DNA from: Melioribacteraceae bacterium
Lineage (GTDB): Bacteria > Bacteroidota > Ignavibacteria > Ignavibacteriales > Melioribacteraceae
DNA length: 64,000 bases
Assembly (NCBI GenBank): GCA_024103215.1
Contig: JAGFIY010000127.1
Span: 62,001-126,000, forward strand
Reading direction: 5' to 3'
Positions 19,340 through 28,097 of the stretch are shown in pieces. The notes below the pieces were generated by a model. It worked only from the letters and a program-made list of their open reading frames with translations. It searched no databases and had not been told where the DNA came from. The translations under genes were made by a program, and so were the position numbers. Each line of letters starts with the position of its first letter. The first letter of the stretch is position 1.

Positions 19340-20379
19340 TTGCAAATCCCAAAATATTAATCTGCTATAATGAACCGATAGGGATTTACAAAAACTATAT
19401 CGGGAAAACACCTCTGAAAGATGAGGATAATATTGATCTGTCGGAAATTAATATTTCGAAACAAATAGAATCTATTAAGGCTATTGTAGCACAAAAATAT
19501 CCCGATGTATTTCAACTTCCTATTTCAAGCAACATTCAAAATGCTTATGAAAATCTGAATGAAATCAAACCTGATGCTATCATAAATTTTGTCGAATCGG
19601 TTGATGGTATCGCTGACTACGAATCTTTTGTAACAGGACTTTTTGATATTCTAGGTCTTTCATACACAGGGAATAATAGTCTGACTCTCGGAAACTGTCT
19701 TGATAAAATAAGAACCAAACACATATTAAAATCTTTTGGAATAAGCACACCGAACTACATTCACCTTCGAAGAAACAGAGAGGTTGATGAGAAGCAATTC
19801 AATTTAAATTTCCCGGTGATCACAAAATTAATCAGCGAAGATGCAAGTATTGGCATTTCGGAAAAATCAGTAGTGAATAATTTTTCAGAATTAAAAAAAC
19901 AGATAAAATTTTTATTCAGACACTACAAAAAAGATGTTATACTGGAAGAATTTATTGTCGGGCGAGAAATTAATGTATCAATTTTTGGTAATGATATTTT
20001 ACCATTATCGGAAATAAGATTCGACGAACTTCCTGCTGATCTTCCAAAACTTGTTACTTACGAAGCAAAGTGGGCGCCAAACTCAATTTATTATTCTTCA
20101 ACAAAACCTGTTTGTCCTGCTGTTATTACCAAACGTGTAGAGAAAAGGATCAAAGATGTAGCACTGAGTGCATTTCGTGCACTTAACTGTAGAGATTATG
20201 CAAGAGTTGATATAAGACTCAACAGCAATTATACCCCTTTCGTTATTGAGGTTAATCCCAATCCCGATATATCACCCGACTCCGGGTTTATAAGATCCGC
20301 AAAGAATTTCGGGTTTACTTATGAAGACGTAATTTACAGGTTAATTGAATTTGCTTTAAAGAGGACAGTACATGATTAG
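19336..20379 (+). CDS. D-alanine-D-alanine ligase-like ATP-grasp protein (second copy)
   Basis: A 347-residue diverged paralogue of the preceding ligase, starting in an ATGA overlap. It keeps the ATP-grasp frame: LEEFIVGREINVSIFG, VDIRLNSN, and the metal-binding IEVNPNPD. The substrate regions differ. The loop KLISEDASIG replaces KPLQEGSSKG, and the Ddl-type PG after EVN..P is replaced by PDISPDSG. Active residues appear present, so it is probably a working ligase with another substrate, not a relic. Two adjacent unlike ligases suggest two successive couplings, or a heteromeric enzyme. Confidence 0.82.
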   Translation: MIANPKILICYNEPIGIYKNYIGKTPLKDEDNIDLSEINISKQIESIKAIVAQKYPDVFQLPISSNIQNAYENLNEIKPDAIINFVESVDGIADYESFVTGLFDILGLSYTGNNSLTLGNCLDKIRTKHILKSFGISTPNYIHLRRNREVDEKQFNLNFPVITKLISEDASIGISEKSVVNNFSELKKQIKFLFRHYKKDVILEEFIVGREINVSIFGNDILPLSEIRFDELPADLPKLVTYEAKWAPNSIYYSSTKPVCPAVITKRVEKRIKDVALSAFRALNCRDYARVDIRLNSNYTPFVIEVNPNPDISPDSGFIRSAKNFGFTYEDVIYRLIEFALKRTVHD

Positions 20380-20857
20380 GAAGGTAGTTAAAGAAGATTA
20401 TGATTCTTTGGTAACAATAATTAATTCGATTGATATATTCAGTGGAGAAGAAAAAGACGTTGCAATAGAATTAATTAACGAATCTATTTTTAATAATGAA
20501 CAAGATTATTATAATACTTATGTTTTTGTTGAGAAAAATATAATTTTGGGTTATCATTGTATAGGTAAAAGATCTTTAACTGATGCAGTTTATGATTTAT
20601 ATTGGATAGTTGTTAGTCCAAGTGTTCAAAGTAAAGGAGTAGGGCAAAAACTTTTGGAACACGCAGAAAAATTCGCGAGGGAAAAAGGAGGAAGATGGGT
20701 GCTCGCCGAAACATCTTCATCAGAAAATTATTTTCGTACAAGAAATTTTTATTTGAGAAACAATTATACAATTGTATCGCAAATTAATGATTTCTATAAG
20801 ATGAAAGATAACCTTATAGTTTTCGGAAAGTATTTAAACAATACAAAGGAACCCTAA
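20372..20857 (+). CDS. GNAT family N-acetyltransferase
   Basis: A 161-residue GCN5-related acetyltransferase. The acetyl-CoA pyrophosphate loop is VVSPSVQSKGVGQKLL (near 88-103, Q-x2-G-x-G). The later FYLRNNY segment (near 126-132) fits the last motif of the fold. The acceptor amine is unknown. It overlaps the second ATP-grasp gene by 8 bases and shares a base with the aminomutase start. A GNAT enzyme beside KamA recalls AblB/YodP, the beta-lysine acetyltransferases, but this protein is much shorter than those (about 260-280 residues), so the match is only suggestive. Confidence 0.8.
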   Translation: MIRKVVKEDYDSLVTIINSIDIFSGEEKDVAIELINESIFNNEQDYYNTYVFVEKNIILGYHCIGKRSLTDAVYDLYWIVVSPSVQSKGVGQKLLEHAEKFAREKGGRWVLAETSSSENYFRTRNFYLRNNYTIVSQINDFYKMKDNLIVFGKYLNNTKEP

Positions 20858-22014
20858 TGGAACTATGGCAACAAATGATTCGTGACAGCGTTCACTCTGT
20901 CGATCAATTGGTTGAAAAGTTCGGTATCGATAGAAAAGTTGCGGAAGATCTTGACGAGTTCTTCCAGGCAAGAATTAACCCATATTATCTCAGTTTAATC
21001 AGATATAAAGGCGACCCTATCTGGCTTCAATCAGTACCGGATAAAGTGGAGTTGGATGACATTGATGGTTCGCCGGATCCGTTGAACGAAGATGAAATGA
21101 GTCCGGTTCCAAACATCACACATCGTTATCCCGACCGGTGTCTTTTTCTCGTAACAAGCCAATGCGGAATGTACTGTCGTTTTTGCACACGCAAAAGAAA
21201 AGTTGGTGACAGCGGTAAAATTTCTATGAAAGAACTTGAATCCGCTTTTAAATACATTGAAGATCATAAAGAAATCCGTGATATAATTTTATCCGGTGGT
21301 GATCCACTAATGCTGACCGATGTTATGATCGAGAAGGTGTTAGCTCGCCTAAGATCAATAGAACATGTCGAAATCATCCGCATAGGCACAAAGATGCCAT
21401 GTGTTCTTCCACATAGAATTACACCTAACTTGTGTAAAATTCTAAAAAAGTATCATCCTATTTATATAAATACTCATTTTAATCATCCGTGGGAAATTAC
21501 TGAGGAAAGCACCAAAGCCTGCGGAATGTTAGTTGATGCCGGCTGCCCTGTTAATAACCAAGCTGTTCTGATGAAAGGTGTTAACGATGATCCCAAGGTG
21601 ATGAAAGAATTATTTCAAAAATTATTAAAAATAAGAGTTCGTCCATATTATCTATTTATGGCGGATGAAACACGCGGAGCGAATCACTTCCGAACTTCTG
21701 TTGAGAAAGGTCTTGAAATTATGGACGCACTTCGCGGACATACTAGCGGGATGGCAATTCCTCATTTTGTTATCGACGCACCCGGCGGCGGTGGTAAAAT
21801 TCCGCTTCTTCCGAAGTATGTAATCCACAGAGACGAAGAAAAAGTTATAATGAGGAATTATAAAAACGAAATTTATGTTTATAAGGAAGCAAATTATTCG
21901 TCGAATGGATTTAATAACGAGGATAATGCAGTCGAAATTGAATATTCGGGAAATAACGGAAACGGAAGGCACAGCAATGTAAATACTGAAAGAAAAGTAA
22001 CTGAAATTTCTTGA
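20857..22014 (+). CDS. KamA family radical SAM aminomutase (lysine 2,3-aminomutase-like)
   Basis: A 385-residue radical SAM, PLP-dependent aminomutase. The cluster motif CGMYCRFC places C103, C107 and C110 around the 4Fe-4S cluster, and R112 matches the carboxylate-binding Arg of clostridial lysine 2,3-aminomutase. The PLP lysine is K314 in DAPGGGGK. The two Asp residues that bind the lysine side chain in the clostridial enzyme (D293, D330) align with D270 and D307, which fits L-lysine rather than glutamate as substrate. The last 40 residues are Asn/Glu-rich and unlike the fold. The start is the TAATG overlap with the GNAT gene. An EF-P modifying role (EpmB-like) is less likely, as no EpmA or EF-P gene is near. 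Confidence 0.88.
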   Translation: MELWQQMIRDSVHSVDQLVEKFGIDRKVAEDLDEFFQARINPYYLSLIRYKGDPIWLQSVPDKVELDDIDGSPDPLNEDEMSPVPNITHRYPDRCLFLVTSQCGMYCRFCTRKRKVGDSGKISMKELESAFKYIEDHKEIRDIILSGGDPLMLTDVMIEKVLARLRSIEHVEIIRIGTKMPCVLPHRITPNLCKILKKYHPIYINTHFNHPWEITEESTKACGMLVDAGCPVNNQAVLMKGVNDDPKVMKELFQKLLKIRVRPYYLFMADETRGANHFRTSVEKGLEIMDALRGHTSGMAIPHFVIDAPGGGGKIPLLPKYVIHRDEEKVIMRNYKNEIYVYKEANYSSNGFNNEDNAVEIEYSGNNGNGRHSNVNTERKVTEIS

Positions 22015-22530
22015 TTAGTTTCCTTTTACTTTTGAGATAATTTTAAATATATCTTTCTCCAATGTTTCGTTTGGAATTTCGATAATTCTTCCCAATTCTT
22101 CATTGTCTTTATAGAGAATAAATGTCGGGACTAGTTCTATATCAAGATCATTAGTTAAATTTCCCGGTGATTGTTTTTCCCTATCAACGCTTATCAAGGT
22201 AATTCGTTTGGTATTATATTTTAACTCATCCAATATTCTGTAGAAAGCCGGTACTTGCATTTTGCTGTCGGAACACCAGGTTCCCATTACAATTGTTATT
22301 TCAATATCATCAAGAAGTGTTTGCAGCAGTTCTTGATTTTCAAATACCGGGGAGTAAAAATCATATTCTTCAGCGAACCATTCGGAAAACAAATGGTCTT
22401 CAAAAGCTTCTCTTGTACAATAACCTACAAGAAGTGTATCTCCTCTTTCTTCATCAACCTTCTTTTGATTATAATCTTGTCCGATAATTTGTAAACTGAA
22501 AACTGATAGAAAAATAAGAATTAGCCTCAT
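22015..22530 (-). CDS. Exported thioredoxin-like protein with a single active-site Cys
   Basis: A 171-residue protein with an N-terminal signal-like helix (about 1-18, ending IIGQD) and a thioredoxin fold. The active-site region reads GTWCSDS: C86 is present but the second position is S89, so it is a CxxS type. The cis-Pro segment VPTFILY (P135) fits thioredoxin. Such monothiol proteins may act as isomerase-like or thiol-binding factors rather than as dithiol reductases. Another Cys (C38) is in the N-terminal extension. It overlaps nadK by 4 bases and ends against the kamA-like gene stop codon. Confidence 0.75.
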   Translation of the reverse strand: MRLILIFLSVFSLQIIGQDYNQKKVDEERGDTLLVGYCTREAFEDHLFSEWFAEEYDFYSPVFENQELLQTLLDDIEITIVMGTWCSDSKMQVPAFYRILDELKYNTKRITLISVDREKQSPGNLTNDLDIELVPTFILYKDNEELGRIIEIPNETLEKDIFKIISKVKGN

Positions 22531-23429
22531 TCAATTTCCTTTGAATTGTTATTTGATTTTCTAACGTCAAGTCCCCAGAATAATTTACTGCGAAGAATCT
22601 CGAAGTATTCGCTCGATTTTGTATGAACAAGTCTTACGGGATTTTCACTTTTTTTAATTTTTATTACCGCGGGCGATTTAAAATCATAAACCCGTTGACC
22701 GTCGCAATTAACTTGAATAGAATTATATGCCGACTCAACTGTTATTTCAATCGTTTGCTTGCTGGAAATAACAAGTGGGCGCATAGTAAGCGTATGAGGT
22801 GATATCGGACTAATAACAATTGCATCGGTTTTAGGAGTAATAATCGGTCCGCCTGTCGATAATGAATAACCCGTGGAACCCGTTGGCGTTGCAATAATCA
22901 AACCGTCAGCGGAAAAGGTTGAAACATATTCTTCATCAATTTTCATCGTCATTTCGATCATCTTGGGCCATCTTCCTTTATCGATCACAACATCGTTAAT
23001 TGCAAACAATTCGCCCATCTCACCGTTTTTACAAAATGCTTCAAGAGCCATTCTTTCTTCAATTACATAATGCTTCGATTTGATATCGCTTATAAACTGA
23101 TCCATATTATTAATATCAAACTCAGCTAAGAAACCAAGTTTGCCAAAATTAACACCGAGTAGAGGCGTCTTAAAATGTCTGGCTTCGTATGCGGTTTGGA
23201 GCATCGTTCCGTCTCCGCCAATCGATAGTACAATATCACATGAAGAATATAATTCGGAATCTTGAACAAATTTGATTGATGGAATGCTTTTTAATTTATC
23301 CTCGTTTTTCCCGATTGCAGTAGTGCCGATAAAAAATTCGAAATTGTTGTCCTCTAACTTCTTGATAAGAAGTTTAACAAGATCAAAAATCTTCGGTTTA
23401 GTGATATTAGGTATTATACCGATCTTCAT
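22527..23429 (-). CDS. nadK: NAD kinase
   Basis: NAD kinase phosphorylates NAD to NADP with ATP or polyphosphate. The 300-residue protein has the diagnostic GGDGTML motif (D73), NFGKLGFLAEF (near 95), the substrate site ATPTGSTGYSLSTGGPI (near 180) and the C-terminal DGQ. Four-base overlaps join it to the glycosyltransferase gene upstream and the thioredoxin-like gene downstream, so it is cotranscribed with LPS genes. That grouping need not be functional. Confidence 0.96.
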   Translation of the reverse strand: MKIGIIPNITKPKIFDLVKLLIKKLEDNNFEFFIGTTAIGKNEDKLKSIPSIKFVQDSELYSSCDIVLSIGGDGTMLQTAYEARHFKTPLLGVNFGKLGFLAEFDINNMDQFISDIKSKHYVIEERMALEAFCKNGEMGELFAINDVVIDKGRWPKMIEMTMKIDEEYVSTFSADGLIIATPTGSTGYSLSTGGPIITPKTDAIVISPISPHTLTMRPLVISSKQTIEITVESAYNSIQVNCDGQRVYDFKSPAVIKIKKSENPVRLVHTKSSEYFEILRSKLFWGLDVRKSNNNSKEIE

Positions 23430-24190
23430 TTATTGCTCTTATTATTCTTTATTTCCCAGAGTTTAGCATACTTTACAAAAACGTACATACTAGAAAACAC
23501 AGCAAGAATAAATCCATGGATACCGTCACGGTAACCTTGACGTAAGATAAACATTTTTACAAAAATAAAAACCGGTCTTAAGAAAAGATCGTTAATCGAT
23601 GCCTTTTCTTTTTTTGTTTTTAGTTCTTCGGCTGCAAGTGTTGTGTATCTGTTCAACTTTTCGAAATAATGGTGTATATTAGGATCGGTATAATGTTCAA
23701 GATCGGAATTTAATTTCCCCGAAATTCCTTCATAGATTAAATGTTCGTGAACATTACTGTCGCTGAATTTAACTTTATTTTTATCGAACAACCTCTCAAC
23801 TCTTCCTGGATACCATCCGCTGTTCTTGATCCATTTCCCCAAAAAATATGCTTTCCTTGGAATGCTATATACAGAAAATTCTTTTTTATCATTCTTTAAT
23901 TGATTTAATTCTACAGACAATTCCGGAGTGACAGCTTCATCAGCATCTATCCATAAAATCCAGTTGTTAGTGCAGTATGAAACGGCTTCCTGCTTTGTTT
24001 GCGAATATCCCTTCCAATCTGTTTTTATGCACTTTACTTTGTCACCGTAACTCTGAACCAAAGGGAATGTATTATCGGTCGATTTGCTGTCAACCAATAC
24101 TATTATTTCATCGATACAATCCATTAAACTGTTGAGGCAACGTTTTATATTATTTTCTTCGTTTTTTGCTATGGTGATTGACGAAATCAA
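23426..24190 (-). CDS. Glycosyltransferase family 2, WaaE/KdtX-like
   Basis: A 254-residue GT-A fold glycosyltransferase. The N-terminal ITIAKNEENNIKRCL and the CIDEIIVLVDSKSTDNT region bind the nucleotide sugar. WIDADEAV near residue 84 is the metal-binding DxD-type motif. Family features continue with HEHL (near 147) and a C-terminal hydrophobic stretch. Proteins of this shape (WaaE/KdtX type) add glucose to the LPS inner core. Position between an O-antigen ligase and nadK supports an LPS role. The exact sugar is inference. Confidence 0.85.
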   Translation of the reverse strand: MISSITIAKNEENNIKRCLNSLMDCIDEIIVLVDSKSTDNTFPLVQSYGDKVKCIKTDWKGYSQTKQEAVSYCTNNWILWIDADEAVTPELSVELNQLKNDKKEFSVYSIPRKAYFLGKWIKNSGWYPGRVERLFDKNKVKFSDSNVHEHLIYEGISGKLNSDLEHYTDPNIHHYFEKLNRYTTLAAEELKTKKEKASINDLFLRPVFIFVKMFILRQGYRDGIHGFILAVFSSMYVFVKYAKLWEIKNNKSNK

Positions 24191-24198
24191 ATTTTACT

Positions 24199-26247
24199 CT
24201 ACGACTGTTTTTTAATCTCGGTTTGCTTAGCAGCGATACTTATTCCAACCGAATACCAAACCAATGTTATTATTTCGTGATCTCCGAAATTCCATTCTGC
24301 TAAGCCTGAAACTAAAAATCCTACAAAAGCCGCAAATGATGCAGCTACAACTGCTTTTGGAAATTCCGAATGCTTTACCATCATGAAATTACGAAGATGA
24401 ACAATGAATATTTTTATTAATAAAAAGACAAATACTATAAATCCGATTACACCTAGTATAACAAGTACATGTACGTAATTGTTGTGTAGATGACCAAAAT
24501 CTTCTTTTTCCCAGTACTCTCTATACTCCGAATATGTTTGCTTTAGATCAATATCCCCCACACCGAAAAATGGATTATCTGCAAGAATATTAATACCGAT
24601 TTTCCATTGCTGTAATCTTTGAAGATTGGTATTATGGTTTAAATCAATTACTGAAAGAAGCCTATTTTTTTTGACCGAGGTTACAATTAGCCTATCCTCA
24701 GCTATCTGCACAGAAACAGGCTGATACGAAAAAGTTGCTATTTTTTCACTAATTAATTCTTGGTTCTCAATTTTGATAGAATAAACTTCTCCGTTGTAAC
24801 ATACGGCAATAATTGATTCATTCACGCTGTGGAAACTATGAACGCTTGGAAGTATCAATTCTTTTGTATTAATTTTTGATTCGTTTAACGGAACAACCCT
24901 CAATCCATGCTGGCTTCCAAGCAGAACAAAATTATCTGTAATTTTTATGCTTGGCGAAACAGTATTGATTTTCTCACTGTAAATCTCATTGCTGATTTTC
25001 TCGCCATCAACTTTTGTAAAGATATATTTGTTATTTTTTGTCGAATAGAAGACAAGTAAAGAATCAGAAACATCAAGTCGTAAAATATTCTCGTCATTGA
25101 AATATCTAAAACTACTTTTTGTATTAGACGGATTATTAAAAACAGTCAGTCCGCTGTCAAGTTCGGCAACATATAAAACTCCATTGATAATTTTATAATC
25201 GGTTATATTCCCGGGAGAAATAAATTCGCTATCCAAACGAATTGAATCATCTGCGATTGAAAATATGAACATTCTTTTATCAACTAAAATTCCCAGATAA
25301 CTTTCATCTTTCCATTTATCAACAACAATTACTGGAGATTTCGTTTCAAATGAATTTACTAGATTATTCCCTTCATAAATTTTGATACCGTCCTCGTAAT
25401 CAGCAACTAAGAGTTTGTTCGCTTCCGAAAAAACATTTTTTGCGCTTCCATCTGTTTCAAAACTTACTATTTCGTTTAATCCTTTTTCCAAAATATCGTA
25501 AGTGTAGATTCTACTTTCATCTTTTTCTATAATCAAATATAGAATTATTGCAACAACCGCAGGTATCAAATAAATCCACTTTCGATAAAGTATTAGCAAG
25601 AAGAAAATACCTGTTAAAGCTCCCAACCACGCTGCCCGAGTGTAACTTGAAAGCAGAGCAACTGCAGTCACTGATGCACCAATGAAATAAAATATTTTCT
25701 CTTTCGAGATTTTATTTTGACTAAAAAAAAGAGATGCAAAAAATATAAGTGTAAAGCTCATTAACCCGCCTGCAGTCATAACATATTGAAATGGTGACGG
25801 ACCTTTTTGTTCAATAGTATAAAGTTGATTTACGAAATGCTCAAATGCGAATCCTATATAAAACATTGTTGTCAACAGTGCGGCAGCTAAATACGTAAGT
25901 ACGAATTGTTTCAGTCTAGTTGGTGAATCAGCGGTTGAAGCAACAACATAAATGATCGGTAAAAGCAACACTCTTTTTAAAACATTTTGAAACGCGTTAG
26001 CCGAGTAATCAGAAAGTAGTGCAGAAATAATTTCAACAACAACAAACAACAATAGAGGTAATTCCAAACCAGTTTTTCTGAATAAGGTTTTTCCGGTAAG
26101 GTAATACTTTACAATCAAAAGCAGAAGCGCCCCATAGTACCCAATTTGATTAACAAATATGGAATTTGTTAAACTTGCTAAAAAGAGAATAACAAACACG
26201 AAAATTGCAATGTCAATTATTCTTATGGTTTTTGAGCTTTTGGGCAT
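24199..26247 (-). CDS. O-antigen ligase/polymerase family protein with inserted beta-propeller-like domain
   Basis: A 682-residue WaaL-type membrane protein. About eight hydrophobic segments occupy residues 10-240, with the family SSYTRAAWLGA near 200-210. The ligase continues at RLQQWKIG.NILADNPFFGVGD (near 544-565), HLHNNYVHVLVILGVIGF (586-603), and final membrane segments (595-617, 632-652, 658-673). Between them, residues about 255-540 form an extra periplasmic domain, made of seven segments of 35-40 residues rich in strand patterns such as NKLLVADYEDGIKIY and NGVLYVAELDSGLTVF, as in a seven-bladed propeller. Typical WaaL proteins have about 400 residues and no such domain. It probably joins O-antigen or another glycan to lipid A-core. 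Confidence 0.82.
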   Translation of the reverse strand: MPKSSKTIRIIDIAIFVFVILFLASLTNSIFVNQIGYYGALLLLIVKYYLTGKTLFRKTGLELPLLLFVVVEIISALLSDYSANAFQNVLKRVLLLPIIYVVASTADSPTRLKQFVLTYLAAALLTTMFYIGFAFEHFVNQLYTIEQKGPSPFQYVMTAGGLMSFTLIFFASLFFSQNKISKEKIFYFIGASVTAVALLSSYTRAAWLGALTGIFFLLILYRKWIYLIPAVVAIILYLIIEKDESRIYTYDILEKGLNEIVSFETDGSAKNVFSEANKLLVADYEDGIKIYEGNNLVNSFETKSPVIVVDKWKDESYLGILVDKRMFIFSIADDSIRLDSEFISPGNITDYKIINGVLYVAELDSGLTVFNNPSNTKSSFRYFNDENILRLDVSDSLLVFYSTKNNKYIFTKVDGEKISNEIYSEKINTVSPSIKITDNFVLLGSQHGLRVVPLNESKINTKELILPSVHSFHSVNESIIAVCYNGEVYSIKIENQELISEKIATFSYQPVSVQIAEDRLIVTSVKKNRLLSVIDLNHNTNLQRLQQWKIGINILADNPFFGVGDIDLKQTYSEYREYWEKEDFGHLHNNYVHVLVILGVIGFIVFVFLLIKIFIVHLRNFMMVKHSEFPKAVVAASFAAFVGFLVSGLAEWNFGDHEIITLVWYSVGISIAAKQTEIKKQS

Positions 26248-28097
26248 TAATTATCTCTAAATTGTAATTCGTATAGTTTCTTGTAAATACCTCTTTCATC
26301 AGCAACAAGTTCTGCATGCTTGCCTTCTTGAACAATTTTGCCTTTGTCAAGAACAATTATTTTGTCAGCATTCCTTATTGTACTTAATCTATGAGCAATC
26401 ACAAGGGTAGTTCTGTCTTTCATTAGTCTTTCAATTGCTTCCTGAACAAGTACTTCTGATTCATTGTCTAATGCAGATGTTGCTTCATCAAATATCATAA
26501 TCGGCGGATTAACAAACAGCGCACGGGCAATTGAAATTCTTTGACGTTGTCCGCCAGAAAGTTTTGCGCCCCGTTCGCCAATAATGGTATTATATCCCCT
26601 TGGAAATTCAGTAATAAAGTTATGAGCGTTCGCTGCTTTTGCCGCAACAATAATTTCGTCTAACGGAATATCTGTTTGACCGTAAGCAATATTATTTTTA
26701 ATTGTGTCGTTAAAAAGAACTGTTTCTTGTGTTACGATTCCAAGAAGCGACCGCAGATTATCCAGCTTCAGTGTTTTAATATCATTACCATCGATTAAAA
26801 TCATTCCATCCGTTGGATCATAGAATCGAGGGATTAAGTCAATCAATGTTGATTTACCCGCACCGCTGCTTCCCACAATCGCAATAATTTTACCTTTATT
26901 TGCCGAGAAACTAACATCGTTCAACACGAGTTCATCAGAATCTTCATAATGGAATGAAACGTTTTTAAACTCAATCTTGTCTTTGAAATCCTTTATCGGT
27001 TTTGCATCCGGAAGATCTTCTATCACCGGCGCAGTATCAATAATCTGGAATATACGATCCGCTGCTGCACTTGATTCTTGAATTCTATTATTCACGCTGC
27101 TCAATTCTTTTATAGGAGGCATTAACTGGAATATCGCAAATAAAAATCCTAGGAATTCGCTTGCTTTCAGTGATTGATCTTCAAGCACCAACTGACCTCC
27201 GTAATAAACCATTATTACGCCGACTACAACACTTAAAAATTCAGTGACTGGGCTCGCTATATTCTTAATTCGCACTATTCGCAGCACCAAACGGAAATAA
27301 TTGGTTGTTTCATTTTCAAATTTCTTGTTCTCATATGCTTCCATCCCAAAGGCTTTTACAATCTTTACTCCCGAAATTGTTTCTTGCAGAACCGAGGTTA
27401 TATCCGCCATTTTTTCTTGCAGAATCGTACTTTGTTTACGTAGAATTTTCCCGATATAAGCAATAATCCCCAACGAAAACGGGAGTACGACAAACGAAAA
27501 AAGTGTCAGTTTGACACTTATAGAAAGAGCGATTCCAAGAAAAACTATAATTGTTAATGGTTCCCGTATTAAATTCAAAAAGACTGCAGCAACTGATTGT
27601 TGAACCACATTTACATCATTTGTAATTCTTGAGATCAGATTGCCGGTTCTTTCATTTTTGAAATAACTCATCGGGAGCAGATGAAGATGCCGGTAAGCTT
27701 TATTTCTTAAATCCTTTATTACGCCCTGTTCAACAAAGGCTAAAAAATAAGCTTGAAGATATCCGAACACATTTTTCAAGAAAAATGTTATTAAAATGAG
27801 GAGGCAAATTTTGAATAAAACTTCCGATACAGTTCCGGAAAGCACATAATTTTCAAATGTTTCTTTGATATTTGTAATTGTTTCGGTAATCCATCCGGGA
27901 GCAATATCGGAACTGCTTTCAACAATACTTGATGTTCCAGGTTTTTCCTTTTCCAAAAAAAGCGTGTCCAAAAGTGGTATCGTAAGATAAACCGACAACC
28001 CACTCAAAACAGAAAACAGTATTGTACACCCTATTGAAAGTCCCAAATGCTTCCAATATGGTTTTACAAAGGATAATATTCTGTAGTAAGTTTTCAA
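26247..28097 (-). CDS. MsbA-like lipid A/polysaccharide ABC exporter
   Basis: A 616-residue half-transporter with an N-terminal six-helix membrane domain and a C-terminal ATPase. The Walker A motif is GSSGAGKS at 409-416, the signature LSGGQ is at 513-517, Walker B is IMIFDEA (D537, E538), and the switch His is H569 in IAHRLSTI. An extended loop of about 40 residues lies between the first two membrane segments (about 48-88). MsbA-type proteins flip lipid A-core. The direct neighbours (O-antigen ligase, GT2) support this, but other lipid-linked substrates are possible. Its stop codon shares a base with the ligase gene start. Confidence 0.9.
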   Translation of the reverse strand: MKTYYRILSFVKPYWKHLGLSIGCTILFSVLSGLSVYLTIPLLDTLFLEKEKPGTSSIVESSSDIAPGWITETITNIKETFENYVLSGTVSEVLFKICLLILITFFLKNVFGYLQAYFLAFVEQGVIKDLRNKAYRHLHLLPMSYFKNERTGNLISRITNDVNVVQQSVAAVFLNLIREPLTIIVFLGIALSISVKLTLFSFVVLPFSLGIIAYIGKILRKQSTILQEKMADITSVLQETISGVKIVKAFGMEAYENKKFENETTNYFRLVLRIVRIKNIASPVTEFLSVVVGVIMVYYGGQLVLEDQSLKASEFLGFLFAIFQLMPPIKELSSVNNRIQESSAAADRIFQIIDTAPVIEDLPDAKPIKDFKDKIEFKNVSFHYEDSDELVLNDVSFSANKGKIIAIVGSSGAGKSTLIDLIPRFYDPTDGMILIDGNDIKTLKLDNLRSLLGIVTQETVLFNDTIKNNIAYGQTDIPLDEIIVAAKAANAHNFITEFPRGYNTIIGERGAKLSGGQRQRISIARALFVNPPIMIFDEATSALDNESEVLVQEAIERLMKDRTTLVIAHRLSTIRNADKIIVLDKGKIVQEGKHAELVADERGIYKKLYELQFRDN

